A stretch of DNA of 64,000 nucleotides from Panax quinquefolius. Lineage: Eukaryota; Streptophyta; Magnoliopsida; Apiales; Araliaceae. The position numbers and the translations under genes were made by a program. Below are positions 11,776 through 22,648 of the stretch, one piece after another. The DNA lies in NCBI GenBank assembly GCA_020205615.1, contig CM035173.1, positions 31,774,293 through 31,838,292 on the forward strand. The letters run 5' to 3'. How positions within the stretch are numbered: the stretch's first letter is position 1; each line of letters begins with the position of its first letter. Under the pieces are notes generated by a model. It had not been told where the DNA came from. It saw only the letters and a program-made list of their open reading frames with translations, and did no database searches.

Positions 11776-12489
11776 GATTTGAGATGAATATTGATTGATG
11801 TTACAGGATAAAATATTGATGATGGATTTGTTAAATTCATAGATTATAGTAGATTTCATTCTCTACGTAACTCTTACATGAATTATTATTTCATTGCGAA
11901 TATTGATCCGAAACTTGTTGTTCATTGTATTCTATCAGATTTTTTCCTGTTGGAGACTAACGATAATTTGTTGTATATTATCTTAGTCATAGTATTCTTT
12001 ATTGGGCTAGTTGATTCACCCTTTTTCTTGTTATTCCATTTTTTCTTCTCAGGGCGAGAATGTAGCGAGTACTAGTTATGGGTATGGAATGAAGGTTCTA
12101 GAGAGAGTTGTTTAGTAGTCCTCACCATTTTGTAAAATAATGTATCAATAAATGTGATGGGATTTATTTGAGTATAGATATTGTCTAAAAGATAATATTT
12201 GTATTTAAACTCACGATTTCTTGTTGTAATAATAAAGTTGTAGTTGTTTCATACCATGTATTTGGCGACTCGGAATGGGTGTGGTGTATACCTATTTTGG
12301 GGGCGCCACAGTTGGTATCGAGCTTAGGATATGATCTCTCATGCGGAGATCGGGAATAAAACTAGGAGGGAGAGAGTAAATCCTTGCCAAGTGTGTCCTA
12401 CTAAGCTTATTTGTTGGTTGGTCATATTATAGGGGTATTATGTGATTTGTTAATTTATTTAATTAACCCTTGTTTTATGATAGTTTTTT

Positions 12490-13290
12490 AGAATGGGTCA
12501 TTTGAGAAACGTTAACAATGGAGTGAATGAGATCGTGGAGACACCTCTAATCGCCAACCTGGGATAATGTGATGTCGGTGAAGAAGGAATTAGAGATATC
12601 CATGTGGTGAGTGAAGAATTGATAGTTGCACCCGAGATAATCGCAGAGGTAACGGTGAGAGTGAGGAAGAAGAAGAAGAAGAGGTACACCAAGAGAGTTT
12701 ATTAGAGGTATTTTATGATCGAAATATAGAATTGCAAAATCGTATTCATGAGTTAGAAGAAGCGAAAGCTAAAGAATTGCAGAAAATAGAGTGGAGCAAA
12801 AGGATGCAACGATTCAAGCTTGTGTTACCCGACACGTGATGCTTGAGCGTAAGCACTCTTTGGCAAAGTATAAGATGATAAAGCCGGAATCGAAATGAAA
12901 AAGAAGAAATAAGCGAACGAGTGAGAATGAGTGATGCATGGGTAAAAGCTTCGCACGACGCGTTGATATTATGGAAAGAGATGTCCAATCTAAAAAGAGA
13001 AGATTTAACGATGACGGAAGAAGGCGTCAAAGAACATCAAGACTATCAACAAATTCTAGGGAAGAGAACGATCGCCGATTAGATGCTACAGATGTGGAGA
13101 GGAGGGACATATAAGGTCAAACTGCTCAAAGCCTTCCAAGGTATGCTATAATTCAGGAAAAGAAGGACATATCGCTTTCGAGATCAGACGATATCAAACC
13201 CGATCCAGCGTGAATGGTGACTCAAAAGGATGTCCGAGTAAAAGTCAAAGTCAACGGTTCTTGGAAGAAGCGTTTGTCGGCCGGACTTCA
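12490..13290 (+). pseudogene. gypsy gag remnant, unit C
   Basis: Aligned by eye with unit B 6200-6995. The knuckle region near 13145-13180 has lost its cysteines through frameshifts. No long reading frame survives. Confidence 0.58.
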
Positions 13291-13790
13291 TTAAAATGCG
13301 AGAACCCGAACGAAGTTAGCAGGTTAGTTAATTATAAATTCTTGCGAAGTTTATACCTTACTAGAACCTGGGTTCTACCCATTCTTTTATCTCTCTTGCT
13401 TGCGCTCAACGTTTGAACTTGACTCACGGAGAAATTAGACTTTGACCTATTTTGGAGAATCCGTTAGGAGAAACTTTCATTACATCTGTTGTTTAGAAAT
13501 CTTGTTTGATTCGGGGTTGGCACTATCACATTACTCATTAACCTTATTTCTATAGAGATATTTGCTTTTGATGTGATTTTAAGGTTAACTACTCATCACG
13601 CCAAATTGATTGCTTTTGTAAGGTTGTTAGTTTTCATATTCCTAAGCAACTGTTATTCGAATTCAAGCAATCAAACCATTGTAATCAAACATTTTCATAT
13701 CAAGCCATGAAGTCATTCGTTTATTACGGATGTCAAGTTTTCTTAGTCCATGTTATGGATTTGAATAAAGACACGTCGATTTGAATAATA
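13291..13790 (+). pseudogene. gypsy protease remnant, unit C
   Basis: Same region as 6996-7490. The active-site Asp-Thr-Gly is lost: near 13360-13372 the sequence reads CTAGAACCTGGGTTC where unit A has CTAGATACCGGTTC. The linker to about 13790 is well conserved. Confidence 0.58.
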
Positions 13791-14350
13791 TTCTGTTGTT
13801 ATTGATTTTTTCGATGTATTTCTGAAGAATTTCTTGGCTTACTCCCAAAGCCCCGATATTAAATTTTGTATCGACTTTGAACTCTAGACAAAACTCATTT
13901 CTAAAATCTCATATAGAATGGCTCTATTGAACTTGAGGAGTTAAAAATTCAACTATAGAATTTGGTACCGAGCCTTTATCTTGTGACTTCCTTTGTGGAA
14001 TGCACAAGCCGAGACTCTCTGTAGGGACGTCATATTCGATGCGATAAGGCCCGATAGGTGTCATTGTGACGTCTTATCCAAGATTGGGATACGAGTCACA
14101 GTTGAGAGCAACCTAAGTCAAGAATCAAAATACGTAGCTTTCAGGCTTAGTTGGTTATTATCGGAGATTCGTTGAAGGATATTCTCGAATCGCTATTCCA
14201 TTATCGCAATGGTAATCGTAGAGATACAAAATTCGAATGGAGCAAGGAATGTGGGAAGAGCTTCAAGAACTCAAGAGGAGACTCATTTCAAAGACATGTT
14301 TCGACCATGCCATCCTGGAAAAGTTTAACGTGGTAGCCGACGTGTTGAGT
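13791..14350 (+). pseudogene. gypsy reverse transcriptase/RNase H remnant, unit C
   Basis: Shares with A and B the loss of the palm and catalytic motif. LSWLLSEIR near 14147 and FEWSKEC near 14235 mark the connection region. Confidence 0.6.
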
Positions 14351-14477
14351 AGAAGATCGATACAAATACGAGTACGATATTGTCAAAGACTAATTTCAGT
14401 ATAATTTACAAATAATAGAGATGGAGATGAAAACTCTAGGTACCCACGTGATGATATCTGAGTATAATCGACTTTAG

Positions 14478-14857
14478 TTAAAGCCGCCACCCACCCAGGC
14501 CGGAGTTGATGCGTATGAAGAAGAAAGTACAAGAAGGAGCTATTAGGGCGAGAATTGATGAAGAAGGAATATTTTGAGTCCACTCTAGACTTTGTGTTCC
14601 TAACGACTCGATTTGAAGTACAAGATTATGATGGAGGCAACACAATACGCCATTTGTAATCCATCCTGGAAGTACTAAAATGTATCGTGATCTTGACATA
14701 CATTTTGGTGGAACAATATGAAGAGAGAGATTGCAAAGTTTATCTCAATGTGTTTAACTTGTCAACGTGTAAAGGCGAGCATCTAGTACCTAAGGGTCCG
14801 TTGCAACCACTTGAGATTCCAGAATGGAAGTGGGAACACATTACCATGGATTTCAGC
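14478..14857 (+). pseudogene. gypsy integrase 5' fragment, unit C
   Basis: Only the zinc-binding region and the beginning of the catalytic core (WKWEHITMDF, about 14824-14853) remain before the junction with copia sequence. Confidence 0.62.
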
Positions 14858-15157
14858 TATGAGAACTATTCTCAAATTCCTTAACCAATCCGTTTAATTC
14901 GGTCTAGTTAATTTAGCATCTAATATGCTTCGCAGTGATAGTAATTTTAGACATTGTAAAATTTTATAGATGAATTTGTAATTAACAACATTTTAACATA
15001 CATTCTATTATTAATTACCAAAATAAATTAGGTCTTGTTTTAAATTGGTATCTCCCACTATTTTCTTCAAACTATATTACCCTCACTTATACAGTTCGGC
15101 AAAATCTAATTAAAGATTTGCTAGTGAGAATAAGGATCCCATTTCAAATGTATATAG

Positions 15158-15453
15158 CCTTGTGGTGACACAACAAACTATATATAAATAAATAGGTAGA
15201 CAACTTTTGTCAATTACATCAACTATGCAACTCCTTGTATTTTGCCTCTTAGATTATTTTGATCAAGTGGTGGCACATCCAGAATCAAAATTATCAAGTT
15301 AAGTCCGACCTAGCACTCTATATATTCAAAAAAAAAAATATCATCCTTGTGGTGACACAACAAAATAATATTGTTCAATTTTCTTTATAAGCATCAAATG
15401 TGATAAATTAACATCTTAAATACTTAATACTTGCCTTGTGGTGACACAACAAA
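15158..15453. repeat. three copies of hairpin motif CCTTGTGGTGACACAACAAA
   Basis: Identical 20-bp copies at 15158-15177, 15345-15364 and 15434-15453. Each contains TTGTG and CACAA arms around a 4-base loop (GTGA on plus, TCAC in element sense). The same three copies are at 22351, 22540 and 22629 in the other leader copy, while the spacer bases differ. Confidence 0.85.
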
Positions 15454-16239
15454 CTCATATTAAATATTTAATACTCTATTAATTTTATCATGCTAGAAGG
15501 CTGACGTTCGATATTCCAAATATCTTTGAATGCTTAGGACTTAATATAAAAATTGAGGGGTTTGTTATTAATTTGTCTCATCTTGTTTAGCGGCAGCATT
15601 TACATATATATATAAAATAATACGCGTCATATATTAATGAACATACGAAGCATGTTTGCATAATATATAATATATATATAGTATAAGCATGCATATATAG
15701 AATACTATATTCTACCCGGATTGATTATGGACTTTTATTCTAGTTTGGTTCACTAGAGCCACCAAGTGAACCAAAAGGTCAAACCTTAGGGTGCAAGAAA
15801 TAATATTTAAATATAACTATTACATTTAAAACTGTGGGCTCCATTACAAATGGGTCTTCAAGCGCCTCCTTATTCCTTGATCTCCAATTTTTCAAAATTA
15901 ATTCTAACTATTCCTATTACAAAACTATTTAAAATAAATAGAAACCTTGATCGTGATCGAGGGAAGTACATAGGAGGAGATAGAATTTACATTAAGAAAA
16001 TTAGAGAAGACGAGGCACTGTGACCCCATTTAATAAAAACCCATACATTCATGCATCCAACTAAAATAAAATCCAATCGCATTGGTCATAATCCATAATC
16101 AATCCCATTTATTATCATACACATCACCATATGCATCAATAAATAACATTCATCTCATGAATAATAAACATTTAATATATATATTGATATCATTTAATGG
16201 GCAAATTTAATTAGTATAAAATCTATTTTTGAATCAAAA

Positions 16240-16748
16240 TAAACTCCTTTATTTTAATCCAAATTTAAATCAAAATAAAACTATTTTATTTTAATTTATC
16301 TAATTTTGAATAAAATAAACTATTTTATTTTAATCAAAATCTTTAATCAAAATAAACTCCTTTATTTTAATTAATTATGGAATCCAATTCCATATAAAAA
16401 AAAATCTTTTATTAAGGAAACACGGATTTTTCTTTTCCTATTCACAAATAAACTCTTTTATTTTGAATAATATGAAATCCTATTTCATATCTAAATAAAC
16501 TCCTTTATTTAAGGAAAGATCAATTTCAACTCCAATTAGTTATCATGGAATCCAATTCCAACTCTAATTAGTTTAAGATGAAATTTAATTTTAAAATTAA
16601 AATAAACTTTATATTTTAATATAAAATAAACTTTTTATTTTAATATTAAAATAAAATTTTTATTTTAATAATAAAATTATTAAGAATATATATATATATA
16701 TATAATAATAAAACAAAACTATTATTTTATTATATATATAATAAAACC

Positions 16749-16793
<45 letters not shown>

Positions 16794-16920
16794 CGGTTCC
16801 AAATATGGAACCTGCCATGCATGCATTCCATTTATTTCAGTGAGTCTTGTTTCAGCCGAATCCTTGCTAGATTAAGCCATACATATATATATAAGTATAA
16901 TATATATATATATATATATT
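16240..16920. repeat. AT-rich degenerate repeats and (AT)n microsatellites
   Basis: Repeated AATAAACT...TTTATTTTAA modules (about 16240-16700), which can pair with themselves, followed by long (AT)n tracts near 16685-16790 and 16885-16925. The homologous region at 23420-24150 has different (AT)n lengths. Confidence 0.8.
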
Positions 16921-17269
16921 ATATAAAAACGTCAGACAAAGACATTATCTTTTATTGTGGTTGCTTAGGTGAATTAAAAGGTGCTAGTGACCACGCTGCT
17001 ATGAAGCTCGTTAAATAGCACGCCTTTATTGCCTTTTAAAAAAAAAACTAACTAACGTAATATATATATTGAAATTTTGATTTCGTAAAGACTTTGCAAC
17101 TTTATGTGCACTTAAAAACCTTTTTTTTTTTTTTCGGTTATTTATTTATTTTTTTTGATTTCTTTATTAAATTTTATACTCTAATAAAAATATGCCCAAT
17201 TAAATTGTTCTAAATACATATCAATATACATATCAAATTTGAAACAATTAATAATTAGCATAAAGGTTT

Positions 17270-17280
17270 GGCTCGATGCC
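17270..17280 (-). other. copia primer binding site (second unit)
   Basis: On the minus strand it reads GGCATCGAGCC, two bases after the LTR end (CCTAACA). It resembles the initiator tRNA-Met site TGGTATCAGAGCC with small differences. Confidence 0.6.
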
Positions 17281-17282
17281 TT

Positions 17283-19159
17283 TGTTAGGTTTGTAATATT
17301 CATGAAATAGCAATCAAATTTGCAAAATAATTGAAGCGTGTAAAATCGAGTTTTAAAATTTTACAAACCATATACCCGGATCACCTTTATGCATAATTAT
17401 TAATTAAACGAAAAGATAAAGAATAAATCATACCCTTGAAGATCGAGCTTCCTCAGTACAAGTTCACCTCCAAATCCTTTCGCGTTCAATCTTGAATCCA
17501 TAGGGTTTGGTTCCTTCCTTTGATCAACGTTAGCCACCCAAATGTTTGGCCTCAGAGGTGATCCACCAAGGAAGAAGAAAATTCAAGAAGATGGGTGTTT
17601 ATGGCTCAACCCTAGTTTTCTATCTCTATATAGAAAGGCATACTCCCCAACAACTTGGAATTATTACGCACTTTGTTAAAGTCAACAACCCATACCACCC
17701 ATAATAAGACTCTCTTATTTATAGATGGGCAACCCACCTTAACAATTAAGGAATTGGGTTTTAATTAATTAATTCTTTTAATTAATTAAGCTCCCCTAAT
17801 CTTATTAGGGATAATTAATTAAACTCCTTTAACTAATTTTCCTTCCTAATCCAATTAGGAATAAATGAGAGTACTTATATTAAATTAATTCCTAAACTCT
17901 TTTAGAAATTAAAATAATAATAATTGTAATAATATTAATAAGACTCCTCTTATTAATTTTTATTTAATATTTCTAAAATATTAAATAATAAATATTAAGC
18001 TATTTAATTTATTCTATCACCATAGATTAAATTAAATATACATAACATATTATTACGATTATGCCATTAACTTCTTAAATAATTATTCTTCCTTTTATGG
18101 TGTGACCCTTTAGGTTCTCCATATTAAATAGGTTGTGAATAAGTCAATTAGAACAATTCTAATCTTATTTAAATAAATAAATTAAACAATTAATTTATTT
18201 AAATAAATAATATTTATTCTACAATAGGGATAAGCCTCCCAAGCGATCAACGACTTTCCGGATAATATAGATTTCAACATTAATCATTAAAGAACCTTTG
18301 AGTAAATAGTTACAAATACAATTCAATCCTTCCACCATACAATGTCCCAATTAAATATAAGATATGGAATTACCGTCAAGTCTTATTTTATTTAATTATA
18401 TGTATTTCGATCCTTAAATGCATTAACTCAAATAATGCAAATTAGAAACTCCTTTCTAATTTCATTCCGCCGCCAAGGACTCTTTGGGTTGTCATTTATC
18501 GAATCACATAGGACATTTCTCTTCTTTTATTAGAAGTGGTAGATTCTTTATTGATCATACATTATCTCCATGTCTAACTTATTATACTCAAGCATACCCT
18601 TTGATATACCCTAAGGGTCTTAAGGAATAAGTCAAAGTATAACTCATCATACACAAGATACTATGATGATCTCAAGTCCAAGGATTACTTCAGACTACTA
18701 TCACTACTGAGGAATTCCTATTGACAGCAAATAAAACTCCATTAGGTATTCCTTAGCGAGCCCACGTCAAATGAACTTATTCTCTAATAAGCACCTCACA
18801 TACTTGCTTTAGTGTCTCCACACAAATGATCGTGAGATCAATCATCCTCATCCAATGAAGCAAGCAACGTATGTACCAATCTATCCCGGATTCACTAATC
18901 CCCAATTTAGTAATCCAATGATTGGGAACTATTTTAGTTTTAAGCTTTCTAAGAATTTAGATCTCATTAGAATGATCATCATCATTATTCTAAAAGCATT
19001 GCTTAAAACTATGGGTTTATCACATATTATAAAACAAAGATCATGTAGATAATTAAAAGCCTTTAATAAATTAATACTTTTATTAATAAATGAATAAGAT
19101 TGTTACAAAGTATATGCTTTATCATCAAATATGATTGGCTTGTGTGCATACTACTTTCA
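17283..19159 (-). mobile_element. Ty1/copia LTR (3' LTR, left)
   Basis: A 1,877-bp LTR. On the minus strand it begins TGAAAGTAGTATGC and ends CCTAACA. It is preceded in element sense by the polypurine-type stretch AAGTGGGAGAT (19160-19170 on plus). It pairs with 24511-26397 and with the solo LTR at 39462-41329; the three copies define the LTR ends. A TATA box lies at 17715-17723. Size and leader length fit the BARE/Angela lineage (inference). Confidence 0.85.
17715..17723 (-). promoter_or_regulatory. TATA box of copia LTR (left)
   Basis: TATAAATAA on the minus strand, followed by GAG, in a block also present at 24948-24956. It would drive minus-strand transcription towards the leader. Confidence 0.5.
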
Positions 19160-20300
19160 ATCTCCCACTTGCACTAAAGCCAATCGCCATTGTATATCTT
19201 ATACTCTTCTTCTCTAAGTGACGATTATCCCCATTTGTTGGATAAGCTTTAGTTAATGGATATGTAATGTTGTTCATGAGAGTCCACTATCTCTATAGTG
19301 ATTTCCCATCTTTCAATGATTCTAATAATCAAATGAAAGTGCCACAACACATGTTTAGATCCAAGATGAGACTTAGGAACTATTCCTAGTTACGTAATGA
19401 ACTTTTAATCCAAACAATCAACTTGCACTTCATTTATAGCTATATACTTTGTCTTTATCACTAAACCAAACAACTCTTTCTTGTTTGGAACCTTTCAATT
19501 CAACGCACCACTATTCAAGATAACGCTTTACCTTAAAGTGGATTTTCTGTCATCTTGGTCTGTCTGAAAAACTTGAGTCTGTAAAGCCCTCTAGTTTTAA
19601 TTCAGATCCACCATGTATGCTCACATCTTTAGTGCCGGTTCAGAACCTTAAGATGTTTTTCACAGACTCATAGTGATCTTCTCCAGAATATGACTGATCA
19701 ACATCAGGTCTCGTACATTTCATTGCATACATGATTGTCACTCATGCAATCACTCTTCTTTGGAGTCTATGGGGACTATTAAGAGAGATACACTCCATGG
19801 CTCATCAACATGAGACATCTCTTGGAGTTTGCCATACTAAACGACTTTAGCATCAAATGAATATACGTTCCTTGGGTTAAGTCGAGCATCCTCTTAAATC
19901 TATCTATATAGATTTATATCCCCAATTAAGATACTCTTCCCAAATCATTCGTGGAGGAATTGTTTAGACAACTTTATCTTTACTGATTGTAGCATTGGTA
20001 TGTAATTCCTCATCCGTAGTATATCAACATATAATACTAAAAATTTCACGACGCTCCCACTGACCCTTTTGTACACACTAGAACTCTTACCTCATCGTAT
20101 GTAACTCTGGATCATCATCTTCTATGATGCGTACCTCATCATCATCATCTATGATGAATCCATACCTCCAGGTATCTTGGTACTATTCGATTTACGATTC
20201 GGTTGTGGTACAATAGGTCCATCTACTGAGTTCCTCTTATTTGACTTATAGTGTTTTGTGGTTCTTGAACTCTTCAAGATCTATTATCCTCCCACTAGCC
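19160..20300 (-). pseudogene. copia reverse transcriptase C-terminal part and RNase H remnant
   Basis: In element sense: a linker reading RYGFIIDDDDEVRIIEDDDPES (in pieces, about 20060-20170), then directly FLVLYVDI (about 20030), where YVDD is usual, so the fingers and most of the palm are deleted and one catalytic Asp is lost. RNase H traces follow (DDRKST near 19540, a KTKYIAINE-like stretch near 19450), then MAIGFSASGR at the end next to the LTR (about 19165-19195). Several stops and frameshifts are present. Confidence 0.7.
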
Positions 20301-20309
20301 CCTTGATGA

Positions 20310-20760
20310 TAAACACCTTTATCTTAGAAGGCGGCGTGTTTCGTAACAAACACCTTTTGCTAAGTAGAATTATAGAACATATACCCTAAACTTACTTTAG
20401 GATGTCCCACAAATCATACATGTCAAATCTTGTCCCAAGCTTATCCTTTGAAACCTTTTCACATAAGTTGGACAACCCCTTATCTTAACATACTTAAGAT
20501 TAGGAATCCTCCCGTCCATAACTTTTATGGAGTCTTGGGTAGGATTTAGAGGTTACCATTTTTCGTAGATATCGCGGTCATTTCTAGGACATTAACCCGG
20601 AAGGATCTTTGGAATGTCGGTAAAATCATTATGGGACCGCACCATGTCCAACAAGGTACGATTTTTCATTCGGATACATCAATCAATTATTGCGATATCG
20701 GGATGTGTCCATTATGAGAGAAAACTATTTGAGATGATCTAGAAACTTATTGCACAAGTA
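20310..20760 (-). pseudogene. copia integrase C-terminal half remnant
   Basis: Read on minus: LDMVRSHN-like core end near 20640, a VPKTP/LWT-like stretch near 20520, then a CPTYVK...FVGHPK-like stretch (20400-20480) typical of copia integrase before the linker to reverse transcriptase. The catalytic N-terminal half is not recognisable. Broken by stops. Confidence 0.6.
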
Positions 20761-20889
20761 TTTATCCTTGATCTAATCAAAGAATCTTAATACTTTGCCA
20801 ATTTGTTTCACTTCCGAATACTTTGAACCTTTCAAATAATTCACACTTGTATTTCAAACAAATACACACATTCAACTCTTTGAATGATC

Positions 20890-21540
20890 ATCTCCTTTTC
20901 TTATACTAATTTGTTCAATTTGCAAAATATATTTTCACGTAAGTCAAGTATACAAAATCCATTAAGTAATATTCTAGTTCTATACAAAACATTATTATTA
21001 TAAATAGAACAACAATTGTTCTTAATTATAATACCAAAGATTTTATTGTCCAACAATAAAATGGAAATAATATTTTTAACAAGAACTGGAATACAATAAC
21101 AACTTATTGACTTAATAGATTTGCCCGTAGGCATTGCTAAACTATAAGTTTCTATGGCTAATATGGCAACCTTTGCTACATTTCCCGTACATAGGATTAC
21201 TTATATTTGTTTAGCTTTCTACTTCTGTTTGGTCCCTTCATAAATCTATATTTATGATAACCAAAGTCGGTATCCAATACCCAAGTAGAACCTTGACTTA
21301 AAGAAAAATTTATTTCAATCATGAACAAAAGCGTATTATAAATCTAGAAACTTCACTAAGCTTCTTTGGTTAGTCTCTCGCAAGATGCTTCTCGAGTTTC
21401 TTTCCAAAGGTCCGAGCTTATTGCGGTGGAAGCAAACTCCTTTGCTTATCTTGTATCGATTTTGTTCTTATTATCCTTTCTAATTACCTTCTTTGAATCA
21501 TTCTTCTTTTCAAAAGATCCTTTGGCCCCTACCAGTAAGA
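20890..21540 (-). pseudogene. copia protease/pre-integrase remnant
   Basis: The stretch at 20901-21134 on the minus strand (YCIPVLVKNIISILLLDNK) matches the pre-integrase segment after protease in copia polyproteins (LYVPSLKKNLISVS-type). Upstream, near 21240-21290, a WIPTLVI-like stretch probably represents the protease (WVLDTG...) with the active site destroyed. The identification rests on residue pattern only. Confidence 0.5.
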
Positions 21541-22050
21541 CTTTGTTTTTCTTGGTTGGAAAATGACTCTCATCATTTTCAACATGTTAAGCAAATCAGC
21601 GAAGCTGATATCTAGCTTGTTCATATGAAAAATTCACAACAATTGTGAAAGGAGTTAGGGAGTGAGTGCAAGATCAAATCTTGGCTCAACTCTCCATCCA
21701 TGACAAAACCGGTTGTCTAATTGATCAATCAAATTGATTATGTTAAGAACTTTTTTATGCATCTTTGAAAGTGCCATTGGCCATTCTAGATCGGAAGAGC
21801 TCCTTAGATATCTCGATATCTATCGGCCCTACTTTCCTCACCATCAACTACTTGATGTGCGGGAATATAGTAGGAGTATCCATAGTTTCATCTTGACGTG
21901 AAGCTCGTTACTCGTGGATACTGAGCATGATGCATCGAGCTAATTGTGCATCATCTTGCCACTTTCTAAAAGTAGCAATCTCTTCCTCGAGGCATTATCG
22001 CAACCATTGCGAGGATAGGCGATTAAGGACATAAGATAGCTTTTCAAATA
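21540..22050 (-). pseudogene. copia gag remnant
   Basis: Minus-strand residues KWQDDAQLARCIMLS (about 21940-21990), then a MDGELSQ-like stretch (about 21690), NFHMNKLDISFADLLNMLKM (about 21575-21640), which is characteristic of the plant copia gag domain. It has several frameshifts, one where the segment around HEHMD would be. It follows the 2.46-kb leader. Confidence 0.7.
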
Positions 22051-22350
22051 TGAGAACTATTCTCAAATTCCTTAACCAATCCGTTTAATTCGGTCTAGTT
22101 AATTTAGCATCTAATATGCTTCGCAGTGATAGTAATTTTAGACATTGTAAAATTTTATAGATGAATTTGTAATTAACAACATTTTAACATACATTCTATT
22201 ATTAATTACCAAAATAAATTAGGTCTTGTTTTAAATTGGTATCTCCCACTATTTTCTTCAAACTATATTACCTCACTTATATGGTTCGGCAAAAATCTAA
22301 TTAAAGATTTGCTAGTGAGAATAAGGATCCCATTTCAAATGTATATATAG

Positions 22351-22648
22351 CCTTGTGGTGACACAACAAACTATATATAAATAAATAGGTAGACAACTTT
22401 TGTCAATTACATCAACTATGCAACTCCTTGTATTTTGCCTCTTAGATTATTTTGATCAAGTGGTGGCACATCCGAATCAAAATTATCCAAGTTAAGTCCG
22501 ACCTAGCACTCTATATATATTCAAAAAGAAAAATATCATCCTTGTGGTGACACAACAAAATAATATTGTTCAATTTTCTTTATAAGCATCAAATGTGATA
22601 AATTAACATCTTAAATACTTAATACTTGCCTTGTGGTGACACAACAAA
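22351..22648. repeat. three copies of hairpin motif CCTTGTGGTGACACAACAAA (second leader)
   Basis: Perfect 20-bp copies at 22351-22370, 22540-22559 and 22629-22648, spaced 189 and 89 bp, parallel to 187 and 89 bp in the other leader. Confidence 0.85.

Larger units (their letters stand above)
9661..12310 (+). mobile_element. Ty3/gypsy LTR between units B and C
   Basis: A 2,650-bp LTR from TGTAAGACCG to GGCGCCACA, with proper TG...CA ends. It is collinear with 3313-6009 apart from many small indels. It is shared by units B and C with no target duplication or host DNA between them. Confidence 0.88.
12311..14857 (+). mobile_element. Ty3/gypsy internal region, unit C (truncated at right)
   Basis: Third tandem copy, starting with a primer-site-like TGGTATCGAGC (12313-12323) and collinear with unit B up to about 14855, inside the integrase core just after WKWEHITMDF. 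There it stops and copia leader sequence begins. No target duplication or polypurine tract marks this end, so the unit was truncated by rearrangement rather than by ordinary insertion. Confidence 0.82.
14860..17282 (-). mobile_element. Ty1/copia 5' leader, truncated second unit
   Basis: A 2,423-bp AT-rich segment nearly identical to 22051-24510. Read on the minus strand it starts with a primer-binding-site-like sequence (17270-17280) directly after the LTR end at 17283, so it is the untranslated leader of a second, tandem copia unit that shares the LTR at 17283-19159. It holds three copies of a 20-bp hairpin motif, long (AT)n runs and many AATAAACTCCTTTATTTT-like repeats. It contains no coding sequence. 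The left end abuts gypsy unit C with no target duplication. Confidence 0.75.
19160..22050 (-). mobile_element. Ty1/copia internal coding region, deleted and degenerate
   Basis: Minus-strand coding part between the left LTR and the leader, only 2.9 kb where about 4 kb or more is usual. Read in element sense the order is gag (21540-22050), knuckle/protease traces and pre-integrase (20890-21540), the integrase C-terminal half (20300-20760), and an acidic linker with reverse transcriptase end and RNase H (19160-20300). The order protease-integrase-reverse transcriptase confirms Ty1/copia. Segments are missing between pre-integrase and integrase and in the reverse transcriptase palm. Frames are heavily broken. 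Confidence 0.8.

Noticed and set aside
14860..19159. A 4.3-kb copia LTR (direct repeat 14860-19159 / 22051-26397)
   Set aside because: The solo LTR at 39462-41329 and the primer-site-like sequences at 17270 and 24498 show the true LTR is about 1.9 kb. The rest of the direct repeat is leader.
20901..21134. Independent small hydrophobic protein on the minus strand
   Set aside because: It is the pre-integrase segment of the copia polyprotein, in the correct order between gag and integrase.
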